Assembly: GCA_029948255.1 (NCBI GenBank)
Contig: JALIZF010001717.1
Location: 62,001 to 126,000 of the forward strand
DNA length: 64,000 bases
Reading direction: 5' to 3'
Source: Telmatactis stephensoni
Lineage: Eukaryota > Cnidaria > Anthozoa > Actiniaria > Isophelliidae
Shown: piece by piece, positions 44,901 to 53,544 of the stretch
Layout: every line of letters begins with the position of its first letter
Numbering within the stretch: the stretch's first letter is position 1
Made by a program: the position numbers and the translations under genes
Notes under the pieces: generated by a model
Told to the model about the DNA's origin: nothing
The model's database searches: none
What the model saw: only the letters and a program-made list of their open reading frames with translations

Positions 44901-47900
44901 TTGCGTACTTCGAGTATTTTTACGCTGTCGTTATGTCCAAGAATAGAAATACAGCATCTGTGGAAACTTTGGTGATTTAAAGAAAATCAAACAGATTAAA
45001 TTTCCTAAAATCACTTTGAAATGTTGTGCGGTCTGAAAACAACTACTTCGAGTCACCTTAATTCATCCACTTAAGTTGCTTACAGGAAAAACACATTTCA
45101 GATCGAGAAGTGGTGGAAACGAGCAGTGGTCGAATCTGCGCAATTCAACTGAAATGGTTTCCACAACGATTCCAACGTTGCTCCTTTTATGCAGGCTAGA
45201 AATCGGGTCGATAGAGAGCATATCCCGTAAATTGCTTATCCGTTACGTTTTTGACATTTGACATTGACAATGTTTATTATCAATTTATTGACATTGTTTC
45301 GTATTATCAAAAATTCGGTTTATAAATTTCAATACTCCACTGAATCTGCAAATAGTTATTTTAACACAACAAGTAAATTTCTCGCAATCTGATTCGGTGA
45401 AACCCATGTTCGATCGGAGGCGAAAGTAGTGAAAAATGTCTGGGCATGCTCCTAGTCACGTCTTGGTGCTTTTGTAATCTTATGCAAATTTCGCTTTAAT
45501 TTGTAAATTCGCTGGAATTTAGCGCTAGCATGCTGATAAATCATCATGAAACACATTTCTGACGCAATTTTTATTGAATAGACCATAGAAAAGCGACTTC
45601 GATTTGTTAAATAACTAGCTTTTTTCTGAAGCCGGATCCATTTTTGTGCATTATATTCTAAGGGATTTTCAGATTTATGCTTTCAATAGCGACTAAATAA
45701 TTAATTTTCATCAATGGTTTAATTACAGAAGTTTCTACTTGGCAAAGCAGTCTTGATCGCAAACGGTACAGTAAGTGAAGGTAAGTATACATGTTCAATA
45801 CCCTGTATTGGTTTCTATAAAAAATACACGGTTTGAAAAGCCTCTTGGCCTGTGTGTTCACAGACGAGAAAATTTGGAACGTCGGTTCGTATTTTTTTAC
45901 TTATAGATTCCCTGGTTTGAGCTACTCGATGTAAAAGCTTACAATTATAATTCAAGTTGATAAGGCATCAGTTAGGGAAACCAAACCAGAAAGGATGACG
46001 TCTCACACACAAATTGAAATAAACTTGCTTCTATTATGTTAGATTTACGTAAGAGCGACCAATCTCAAGATGGCAAAAAAGGTAAATGTAAGTCAGCACC
46101 TAACAAAGCGATCCAATTTTGCTCTATAGAGGGATTTCACGGCAGACATGTTTGTGGTCAAAATAATAGACCTTTTCTCCCAAGAGAAAAAAAATATTTT
46201 GATTTGTTATTCAAAAACTTTCTATTGTACTTGCCTACAAACATGGCTGAAACATGAAATCCCTCTACTGACCAACAGTACGTTTTTTTGAATGCAAAAT
46301 CAAGAGTAACACACATGGACTTAATAAATATTTCTTGGTATCGTTTAAATTAAAAAATCATTAGAATCAAGTACCAGTTGTCATTTTTATTTAGGTTCCA
46401 GTGAATTTGCTTACCGTTTCATCATGGCTGCTGTGATTGTCACACTGATTGTTATCATCGTCGTACTTCTTATTTACATTCAAAGATTAAGGAAACGACT
46501 TTACGGTAAGTCATCTTGTATAGATGTAACTCACCTGCATTGGTAAACCGTATAATTACTACCCTGTACCTATAAGCTCGGAAAACTTTAGTGGATCGTG
46601 TCTGCTCATAGGGAAATTAAGCGAGAATAAGTCCCCTCATGTTCAGTACTCAAGAGACGTGTTTAGTTTTAGTTCATGAAACCTGTCTCAGGACAGATCT
46701 AGTCCCCACAACACACTAATGATTAACAAAAAAGCGGATACTGTCCCAAATACACCATCCCGTGCAAATTTTTCTTTAACGCTACATGTAATACCGAGTT
46801 GCGGGAGCACGCAGGTTGCACGCAACCAGTATCTACGGTCGATTTTTATCTATGCAATGTATTCTCGCAACGTTACACGCAGCATTGAGTAGTGAGTGGA
46901 GACACGGTGCATCTCGTGTACTGCGTAAATGTGCAATGAAAAAGGTAATTCCGAAAACGCTTATTTTCCTACTCACCTAGTTTTTCTAGAATTACTTTAT
47001 ATTCTGCCATTTGTATTAATTGTGAAGCCTAAGACTAATTTCAAATACTTTTTTTCAGGCAAAGGAATACCAAACGAAAGGTAAAGAGCTTATTTTTATA
47101 AACTAACAAACGAAGGCACATTTCAACTAACATTCAATCTATTTATCTTAAAATTTGATGATATTCCACATCAGAAGAAATAAAAGCTTTCTTTAGTTAA
47201 TTTTAGTTGAAGCTAAGGCCGCAAAAGCTCATAAAAGTTCTTTTTTATGAAAATCACCTTTGGTGATGAGGCCACCTCGTAAAATATTATCATTATTATT
47301 TTATTATTATCGTTGTCTAGAGAATACATTGACAACGACTGTCCCCTACCACTTGAGAACCATTAAGTAACAAAACATTTAAGAAGTGGGCAAACCTCTG
47401 TTCTGTTGCATTACAAGTTCCCCACATTATTATATCTTGGTTTTAAGAGTTTTAAAAATACATCAACTTATAGATACCATGTGAATAAAATACGCTTAAA
47501 TCTGATTTCGAAACCTAATCAGCTCATTGTTGGCTTTTGATATAACTGAGCACCCTGCTGTTGGCAGTTAATTGAAGAAATCTTGACCTATTGGTCAAGA
47601 TCTCAGGCCAACATGAATAACGTACAGCATTTATTTTGTCCTGAGATCATTTTATCCATCTATGTAGCAAGTGGGAAATTTGTCGACGCAGCGGGCCGAA
47701 AGTTACGCGGGCTCTGGGTAAGAGATTGCTTGAAGGCTACCTGTGGCAAGAATGTTAACAGTATGGCTGCCAGTTTCGTTAGACTACTGTTTTTGTATAT
47801 TTGTGTAATCTCAATGTATTTCGCTTCCTCCAGAGCTTGCAATTGTGTAGTTTAAGGTGCAAAGTTCCTGAATCATCTGATCCAAGGATATTAGGCTCTA

Positions 47901-50900
47901 TGCTAAAATTCTGCCCATTTAATTGGGGGTTTTACATGATAAACACGATGGAACGTGACAGTCACGTTCGTGTTTCCCATGCATTTTTGATGACTTAAAA
48001 TCATAGCTCAGGCAATTTTCAAATACATTTTTTGAGAAAACTAGCTTAGTACGATGCACAAAGATGAACCCTGTGTAATTTCGGTTTTGGAGCAAAAGCC
48101 AGAATTTAAGATAAACGCTTAACAGTTTTGTACATATCTCTTCTAACTGCAGCACAGAAAAAAGCAATAAGTTTAATAGCGAAATCAGTAGGAAAATAAC
48201 CTTGATCACGAATTATTTTTAGCAAGATTGAAAGGAAAAACATATAAGAATGTGAAATGAATTCAAGAAAGATAAGTTTAAAAAGAAATTACTTGTAATG
48301 TTTACCTCAGAATAATGGTATTACACACGAGTTCAGTTTTTGCCACATGTGCTAAATATCAAAAATATTTTTCGTATGATAGGCAATTTTCAAGGAACAT
48401 AATTAGTCTAAACTAAGTAGCAAAATAGCTAAATAACAAGAAAAAGTCAAAGGATTTTTTGAAGCAAACGCAAGAACGTTGAACTACACGCAGTTTTGAG
48501 AATGATGTCGAATCAGAGACCAAAACCTGTTGATGCCCAATTTCATCGCACAAAATCTTCATTTGTCTCTGGAAAATCTTAAGTTCAGCGTATGAGTTAA
48601 CATTTATATCATAGCCCATTATAATGTCAACAACTTCACTTACCATTCATCAACAGTTTGCCCAACATTGGCCACGTACAGTTTTATTGTCAGTAGACAG
48701 CTTTGAATGAATGTCAACAACACACGAAAAGTAGAAACGTTGAGTTATGAATGGTTTCCCAACCAAATTAGTTGCGAGTAAGCCACTAGCAATATCCAAG
48801 TCGTAAATTACGAAAAAAAAATAAGCTTCTTCTTTGTACGTAAATCCTTGAATTTTGAATGATTTATCAATTGAATTCGTACTCTATCCAGCATTCTCCT
48901 CACTGAAGGACAACCGTGAATTTCTTCAAACCAAGATAATCTGTAGTACTTGAAGTAGTTTTGAGAGCTTTTAAAGCATCCAAATTAGACTTGAAATTCG
49001 AGAAAAGACATTTATAGGGAAAAGGATGTTTAGAAAGCTCAACATTCTATTCTATTCATTAAATCATGTTGACCACTGTTTACATTTTTAACTTTCCCGC
49101 GTGCCACAGGAAGCCCCCGCGACGCATGCGCAGACAAATTTCCCACCTGCTCATCTATGTTATATACTTGCCCAATAATGTTGAGTTCGTGTACGCCCTG
49201 TTACACGTGATCATGTTATCGTTAAGAGCTAAGCTCATGTGCCCTATAACCCTTTGCCAGTGAATGCACATGCAATCAACATTCGTTTATTTGTTATTAT
49301 AACCTGCGGTTTTGCGGTTTATGACTTCACATTTTGTACGTGGTTTGGGGGATTTTGACGATTTTTGTTGCGTTTTTTCTCAATTATGTTTGCGGTTTTG
49401 TTGTTACCATAAGCCCTTAAAACCCTCTCATTGATCAACTATGTTGAAACTTTTTAAAACACTGAAACACGGCACTTATACGGCACGGCCGTTTTCATCA
49501 CTCACACGAACTCTGCTCTATTAGTACCATACTAGCACTAATGGTAATAAAAATTTTACAAGATTCTTCAAGGCAACTTCTTATCATTTACCCATACATT
49601 TTTGTTTTGATTAAGTATAGAGTAATTTGACATGATTCTATGGAATTTTTTATGAACAGGTTTTCTAGACATATAGCAATAGCAGATGAAAAAGATGAAA
49701 ACACTTTTGAGGTAAGAACTACACTTGAAAATTCAGTTAATCCTCCATGAAGTCGGCTTTAATTGGGTTGTGCTTCTTGATCGATGGTCACGGCCGTGGC
49801 CATATAAGCACTTGTGACAGATTACATTTTTATTAAGTTATGTAAGAAAAGAAACATTTTATGGAACAGTTTTTCATGCAGCGTCGTGCCTTGTTCTAGA
49901 AGTTTAATTGGTTAACAGCTCAACCCATATACGCTGCTTCACTTATGTGCAGCATATAATGAACAGTTATTGGATGAGGTTTTGATGATATTTAGTAAAT
50001 AAACCTCTCCTGGCGGCTGGTATATCGAAGGATAATGTCCGAGGATTAGAGATGGTCCGAAAAATGAACATTTGGCCGAGAAGCGAAGCTTCGAGGGCAA
50101 ATGAGATTTTTTGAGGACCATCTCTACTGAACCGAGGACATTAATTATACTTCGATATGCCAGTGAGCCAGAAGGGGTTTATTTATTTTTTATTATTCAA
50201 TTTTCATACACTGTACAAATTCTGATTTTCTGATTGGTCAGTTTGTACCACGTGACGCGTTGTTATGACGTGACAACACGTCACGAGGGATTAATACCGA
50301 CGTATTAATTTTCTATAAAATCACGCGTGCGTTATGAAGGTAAACTCAATTTCATTGAAGTTTTTGGAGCTTACTGAGATCAACATATTTCAACTGTTAT
50401 CCAAAGCCTATCTCATAGAAAGTTTAGAAAGTCTGTCGCCACAAGTCTGTCTCTGTTTTTAACGGTAAGCTTACGAAGTTCTAACTTTCATTCAAACCGT
50501 AAATTCAGTTTTTGGCGTGTTGTTTTTGTCAAAACACTATTCGCCGGCTTTGCAAATTCATCACTATAATTTTTGTTTTTTAGACTGGCTATCCAAAAAA
50601 TATCCAACAGAAAGTCTGGAAATCCTTTCCCCGCAACTTCTCTCAGATGGGGTAAAGAAATTTTATCATGAATCGAAAAAATCGCCAAACGAGTACTTCA
50701 GCCTTCGGCTGTCGACAAACGAAAACTACTTCTTCCCGGCTTCATGCACCAAGGTTTAGCAGCGTTTCAACCGTAAGTCGCCAGTTTAAACCTATATCCA
50801 AAACTCCAGCGATAATTTTCTAGACCTTTCACTTACCGAGTTCTAGGACTCAGTGATGAATCACTTAACGATCCAAAAAAGTCTGAGTTCTTTGTTTATA

Positions 50901-53544
50901 AGACTTATGGACGATTTCAATTTTACCGAGCAAGTTGTAAACATGGATTCTGAGAACTCGTTTATTATTCTTGTATCACGGTACTTTTCTCCTAGTTTTC
51001 TTCTGAAAGGTTTATTTTAATTTGTATTGTTAAAATTACCAAATGCTATTAAATAAATTTTGAATAAGTCTTACTATTTTGGATGACTTGAGTTAAGCTT
51101 ATTTCTAGTGATCTTAGATGTCGACTGACAGTTTTAGCCTGCTTCTGCAGTGTATTCAAATTGAATAATAAAAAGGTTAACGCACTCTTTGCTCGTGAAT
51201 TATCGGGATTTTATCTTCACTCGTTTACTAACAATGAACTCGAAATTTTTTCATACTGCACTCGGCTAACGCCTCGTGCAGTATTTAAAATTTCTCGTTC
51301 ATTGTTAGCAAACTCGTGAAGATAAATCCCGATAATTCACTCGCTGAGTGCGTTAACCTCTAAATATCCCTCCGATAAATTTTCTTGCTTCATCTTTGAA
51401 AGAAAAGCAAACTTTGGGCAAAACCCACTCAAGTGCTTTTTAAACGATTGTGATTGGCTCTTACACATTTTATTTGTCTCTGATTGGTTGTTTGGCTGGT
51501 AAGCTCTGCCGTTGTCATGACTACAGTGAAGCTACTCGCTGCATGCAGAAAGTAGAGGCGAACACAACATTTTGGGGGAGCAAAATGCATCAAAAATTCA
51601 TCAAAATTCATATCTGTCTGCATGTTAACGGGAGAAAAGTATTGTTTTGCCATTAAAATTTTTCCTTGAATGTCTTTTGGATTTGTTAATTTGTGTTTTC
51701 GGGGCAATTTTTCTTTAAAATGATAAGCTGGAAAATCATATGATTATACTAAGAGAGCGTTAGATGCAATTCGATAGTCATTGAATTAAAGTAAAAATTG
51801 TAGTCTTTAAAAGCCAAAAAAGGCGTATTTCGAGGTGAAGGATGACTTGCAAACTGACAGCTCACTTCAAAGACCCGACGCGTACGAGGAGTTTTCACAG
51901 ATTTGTTGGCTAGGTTATCTACCGTAAAGAATAGCCAAGGGTGATTTCTGAATTCTCTGTCCCTACCGAATGCTGAAGTTTGCCGCTTTGGTGGAAATCC
52001 ATCGCTGTTGAAGCAGTTGAGCTAAAGTTTACAAGTCGTTTTTCAGTGCTGTCTCATTCGTCGATAAATTAATGCTCGTGTTGACTGCAAGCTGACTAGG
52101 TGAGAATTTTGAGTGAAATGTAGGTACAATCTTTTGTTTTGCATAAATTGCTAAACTTTTATTTAACTTAACCCAAAAGAACTTTGGCGAAACGCCGAAA
52201 ACATATCTGTCTGCATGTTAACGGGAGAAAAGTATTGTTTTGCCATTAAAATTTTTCCTTGAATGTCTTTTGGATTTGTTAATTTGTGTTTTCGGGCCAA
52301 TTTTTCTTTAAAATGTTATTCCTCCGGCCCTAAATTAAAGGAAAAATCCCTATATTTTTGTCCTATCATTTCTATTTTTCGCTGAGCGGACTGATATCAC
52401 CTCGGACGGGGGATATCGCAGGATAGCTGTCCGCTGAAAATGTACCACGTGACCTGTTTTAGCCAATAGGTGCACGTAAAAATTTATCGGTGGGATATAA
52501 CAGAAATTATCAATGTCGAAGTGTTCAGTATTCGCAGAATCCTTAGATTGATAATTCCGGATATCCTCAAAACAGAATTCAACAAGTGTTTTATTATACA
52601 TTGTTTGAGTGAAAATAAAGTACAGCACTGTACAGACTGTAGTAATCAAACAATTCTGAAAAACGAACAAACTTGGACAAAAGTTCTAAAGTTAAGGCAA
52701 TTTCTGAAAAAAGGTAAAATTGTGGGTTATGCACTAGCTTTGATTTTATGTGTATACCTTTTTCTATCTCTTGTACTACAGCTATTTTTTTCTGTAAAAT
52801 CTTTCGCCTGTGTTCGTTCGTTTTTCAGCCCCGTTGTCAGTGGTAACCTACAGGCAACTATCAGTCCGCGGACTTACGCAGGCTCATTTTTATAAACAAC
52901 ACCTGCAGACAACCACAAGACCGCTGAAATATCGCTGCAGCGCACTGATAGTTAATATTGATCAATGAAAACACAGTTACTGAGTACAATGTATAATAAT
53001 ATTATTTAGTTCGACTCCGAAGTGACTTTTGAGTGTCGTGCCATTTCCGTGTCGCAAAGTGCGAAAGACCCTGTCAAACTTATCAAAGTTGTCGAGCTCA
53101 AAAAAAGCTGCCGAACCAATTTGATCCAGACCCTGCTCTTGTATAACGGGCCTAACACAAATTCTTCTGCAGAATACCAGTGTTACAAGACCACCTGAAG
53201 GCATTACAATGAACGTATTGAATTCATACTACGAGCAAGTTGATCAGAAGCCTTCTAAAATACCCGATTTACAACAGCAGGCTGTTGTCGATCCCTCCAG
53301 TGTTCACCCTAAAGTCGTCAGTAGCCCTTCATATCAGAGTGATTATCAAGCACTGGAGACACGTACCAAGAACACTAGCGATGAGTACGAAAACCTTCAC
53401 CCGGAGACTAAGAAACTAGCAAACATATCTAATGATCCTACAGATTTGACAACCTATCAGTCCCTTGATAATACTGCTACTGTGCAGTCTTTTTATGAAG
53501 ACTTGCATGCGTATGTGAACACAAAATCGGAAGTTGACATATAA
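32401..53544 (+). CDS. Receptor B: F5/8C-Ig-FN3 receptor with tyrosine-motif tail (frameshifted as sequenced)
   Basis: Sixteen exons: 32401-32467, 34650-34975, 35625-35770, 39052-39283, 39492-39601, 40243-40533, 41404-41510, 41929-42127, 43204-43300, 43585-43855, 45729-45780, 46043-46087, 46395-46505, 47059-47080, 49660-49711, 53173-53544. Phases agree at every junction. The gene encodes 832 residues if the single extra base in exon 3 is ignored. It is the tandem paralogue of receptor A, with the same ectodomain order but only FN3-1, FN3-6 and the membrane-proximal domain. As written, an extra G near 35672-35674 shifts the frame, and a TAG at 35754 would end the product after about 174 residues. 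All later exons remain open, so this is either very recent decay, a null allele, or a sequence error. Function is as for A, inferred only. Confidence 0.8.
34650..35770 (+). CDS. Receptor B exons 2-3: F5/8 type C domain, with frameshift
   Basis: Exons 34650-34975 and 35625-35770. The first is equal in length to its paralogue and reads GARLNTTGTW, DYLQIDLGKA and ITWTVYPRD. Exon 3 has 146 bp against 145 bp in receptor A: GTTCTGGGATATC replaces GTTCTTGATATC. The first part reads LFPGNTDIDTVVKNVL, and the rest (DIPVQAKLIRFIPTRW) is in another frame. The donor of exon 2 (GTGGAT) is weaker than in receptor A. Confidence 0.8.
35217..35398 (-). mobile_element. tRNA-derived SINE, family 1 (extra copy in unit 2)
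   Basis: Minus-strand head AGGAGGCAGCATGGCCGAGT and B-box-like GGTCCCAGGTTCGATTCCC. It lies in the intron between the two F5/8C exons of receptor B and has no counterpart in receptor A. Confidence 0.7.
35851..35950. repeat. G-rich minisatellite (GGGGGGCAT units)
   Basis: About 100 bp of GGGGGGCATG-type units with runs of up to ten G, ending in GGGGGGAGGTGGGGGG. It has high potential for G-quadruplex formation on the plus strand. It is followed by AAATCCGCAAATCCGCAAG-type repeats (35958-35998, also 36240-36350). Confidence 0.85.
37009..37860 (+). pseudogene. Second Crypton relic: 5' end fused to a C-terminal fragment
   Basis: The left end shares TTCGATATCAACACA and GCGCGCAAATAT with the Crypton at 6728. 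After about 200 bp of leader, an open stretch reads LDDSHYDEVDEFQLREISLK, then, after a frame change near 37490, FNPMFCNQRAMAPF, NYTGCTFSYF and KRRRAFILDSDGGD with a stop at 37668. This is the tail of a Crypton-type protein. The recombinase core is missing. A reverse-oriented relative of the leader lies at about 52320-52560. Confidence 0.55.
37929..37988. repeat. Perfect 60 bp palindrome
   Basis: From GATTTCAAAATGGATATAAT to the exact complement ATTATATCCATTTTGAAATC. All 60 bases pair and there is no spacer (centre AATT|AATT). It lies in the intron before the Ig exons of receptor B and has no counterpart in A. Confidence 0.95.
38742..38864. repeat. MITE-like inverted repeat
   Basis: GTAATTGAACTTTGTGTCAT on the left and a complementary end finishing GTTCAATTAC on the right. 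GCAATTTTGGTCTGAAATCA is mirrored by TGATTTTAGACCAAATTGC. About 120 bp. Confidence 0.7.
39052..39601 (+). CDS. Receptor B exons 4-5: Ig-like domain
   Basis: Exons 39052-39283 and 39492-39601. Features are VDLVCKVQD, IEWYFDV, NADDIYSNY and the YHC junction motif, then SSVTCRKTFICKAR and VAEVKVIL. The second exon has one more codon than in A and keeps the extra cysteines, with SSTCGFE replacing SCASK. The intron before exon 4 is 3.3 kb here against 0.2 kb in A. Confidence 0.85.
40243..40533 (+). CDS. Receptor B exon 6: FN3 domain 1
   Basis: SVKVTWTQPTLKASQG, ITSYVIQYN, INGLTTCTYYNVKIKASS and GDGPWAS. It is two codons longer than the A exon (SLNSR region). It ends in phase 1 and joins directly to the exon homologous to FN3-6 of A. 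Confidence 0.9.
40940..41005. repeat. FN3-flanking repeat, single hybrid copy in unit 2
   Basis: The left flank matches the left flank of 11256-11320 (GAAACGTTGAAAAATATTTT, then GTATTTATATCG). The right flank matches the right flank of 16846-16912 (ACTGGTAAAAA, then the SINE). Confidence 0.82.
41022..41190 (+). mobile_element. tRNA-derived SINE, family 2 (unit 2 copy)
   Basis: Orthologous to the copy at 16943: CCTAGTGGTGAAAGCACTGC as A-box region and TTTCAGTCCC as a decayed B box. Its presence in both units dates it before the duplication. Confidence 0.6.
41404..42127 (+). CDS. Receptor B exons 7-8: FN3 domain equivalent to FN3-6 of A
   Basis: Exons 41404-41510 and 41929-42127. PRGLGITSV, TVHLQWREPPS, ITYSGKKLYTCTCTG, TGLYPATKYTFKVSA and GQGKQSNAVD. 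Exon lengths are identical to those in receptor A. Confidence 0.9.
42137..42577. mobile_element. Unclassified insertion in intron 8 of receptor B
   Basis: Receptor A reads straight through GCCGTAAGAAC. In B, CCGTA occurs on both sides of about 440 bp that begin with a T-rich stretch and include (TAA)n-like sequence and GCCTAATAGGCGTTCACTCG. It is possibly a retroelement 3' end; no coding sequence was recognised. Confidence 0.5.
43204..43855 (+). CDS. Receptor B exons 9-10: phosphatase-type membrane-proximal domain
   Basis: Exons 43204-43300 and 43585-43855. Same lengths as in A, with KYQVIVGKVVDEE, MGLSYYIAAQL, LGDGKKYGGFENV and GKTYEVYQRAL. The GGF form is even closer to the receptor phosphatase pattern than the EGF of A. 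The intron between is enlarged by a 179 bp MITE. Confidence 0.77.
43313..43491. mobile_element. MITE with CAGGGGCGGATCC ends
   Basis: CAGGGGCGGATCCAGG at the left, CCTGGATCCGCCCCTG at the right; 179 bp. TAACT is duplicated on both sides (43308-43312, 43492-43496), and receptor A has the empty site at about 19288. A partial relative with GGGCGGATCC and GGATACGCCCCTG ends lies at about 63635-63798. Confidence 0.88.
43905..45058. mobile_element. 1.15 kb inverted-repeat transposon in intron 10 of receptor B
   Basis: Ends AGGTGACTCGAAGTAGTTGT and ACAACTACTTCGAGTCACCT, flanked by TA. Internally, a block containing CTAATATCTCGCAAAATTGATG occurs twice (about 44040-44250 and 44580-44760), and GTGTATATTTTAGCAATATT is mirrored, so it is partly a composite foldback. 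Absent from receptor A. Confidence 0.75.
45729..46505 (+). CDS. Receptor B exons 11-13: linker and transmembrane helix
   Basis: Exons 45729-45780, 46043-46087 and 46395-46505, the same lengths as in A. Linker LGKAVLIANGTVSEG and DLRKSDQSQDG, then helix FIMAAVIVTLIVIIVVLLIY and a basic stop RLRKRLYG. The helix again has no charged residue. Confidence 0.85.
47059..49711 (+). CDS. Receptor B exons 14-15: cytoplasmic juxtamembrane microexons
   Basis: Exon 47059-47080 (GKGIPNER after joining) and exon 49660-49711 (FSRHIAIADEKDENTFE). The intron between them contains a 1,486 bp transposon absent from unit 1. Phases fit the transmembrane exon and the tail exon. Confidence 0.7.
47666..49151. mobile_element. 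1.49 kb transposon with 9 bp TSD, absent from unit 1
   Basis: Inverted ends AGCAAGTGGGAAATTTGTC and GACAAATTTCCCACCTGCT (one mismatch). CATCTATGT is duplicated on both sides (47657-47665, 49152-49160). Unit 1 has the single target at about 24093. No transposase was recognised. A 9 bp TSD suggests a Mutator-like element. Confidence 0.87.
49997..50184. mobile_element. MITE, AAATAAACC ends
   Basis: AAATAAACCTCTCCTGGCGG and CCAGAAGGGGTTTATTT are imperfect inverted ends. GATAATGTCCGAGGA and TCTAGAGATGGTCC-type segments are mirrored inside. It lies in the last intron of receptor B. Confidence 0.7.
51175..51358. mobile_element. Palindromic MITE, GGTTAACGCACTC ends
   Basis: GGTTAACGCACTC, GTGAATTATCGGGAT and TAACAATGAA are all mirrored on the right (TTCATTGTTA, ATCCCGATAATTCAC, GAGTGCGTTAACC). 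The centre is TGCACTCGGCTAACGCCTCGTGCA. Confidence 0.8.
51609..52315. repeat. 114 bp direct repeat at both ends of a 0.7 kb segment
   Basis: 51609-51722 and 52202-52315 are nearly identical (CATATCTGTCTGCATGTTAA through TTTCTTTAAAATG; one G/C difference in TTTTCGGG). The segment lies in the last intron of receptor B; unit 1 lacks it. Confidence 0.8.
53173..53544 (+). CDS. Receptor B last exon: cytoplasmic tail with ITAM-like YxxL pairs
   Basis: 123 residues after the TTCTTCTGCAG acceptor. Motifs: SYYEQV, PSYQSD, SDYQAL, DEYENL, TTYQSL, SFYEDL and HAYVNT. The spacings of 10 and 9 residues between paired YxxL motifs are the same as in A, although the tail has gained a QQQAVVD stretch. SDYEQV of A became SYYEQV, so one ITIM-like site differs. 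Confidence 0.85.
   Translation, partial: NTSVTRPPEGITMNVLNSYYEQVDQKPSKIPDLQQQAVVDPSSVHPKVVSSPSYQSDYQALETRTKNTSDEYENLHPETKKLANISNDPTDLTTYQSLDNTATVQSFYEDLHAYVNTKSEVDI

Noticed and set aside
52470..52895. 141-residue plus-strand open frame with a hydrophobic segment
   Set aside because: It begins in transposon-related sequence (reverse of the 37070-37210 leader) and runs into intron sequence shared with unit 1; no family and no splice context.
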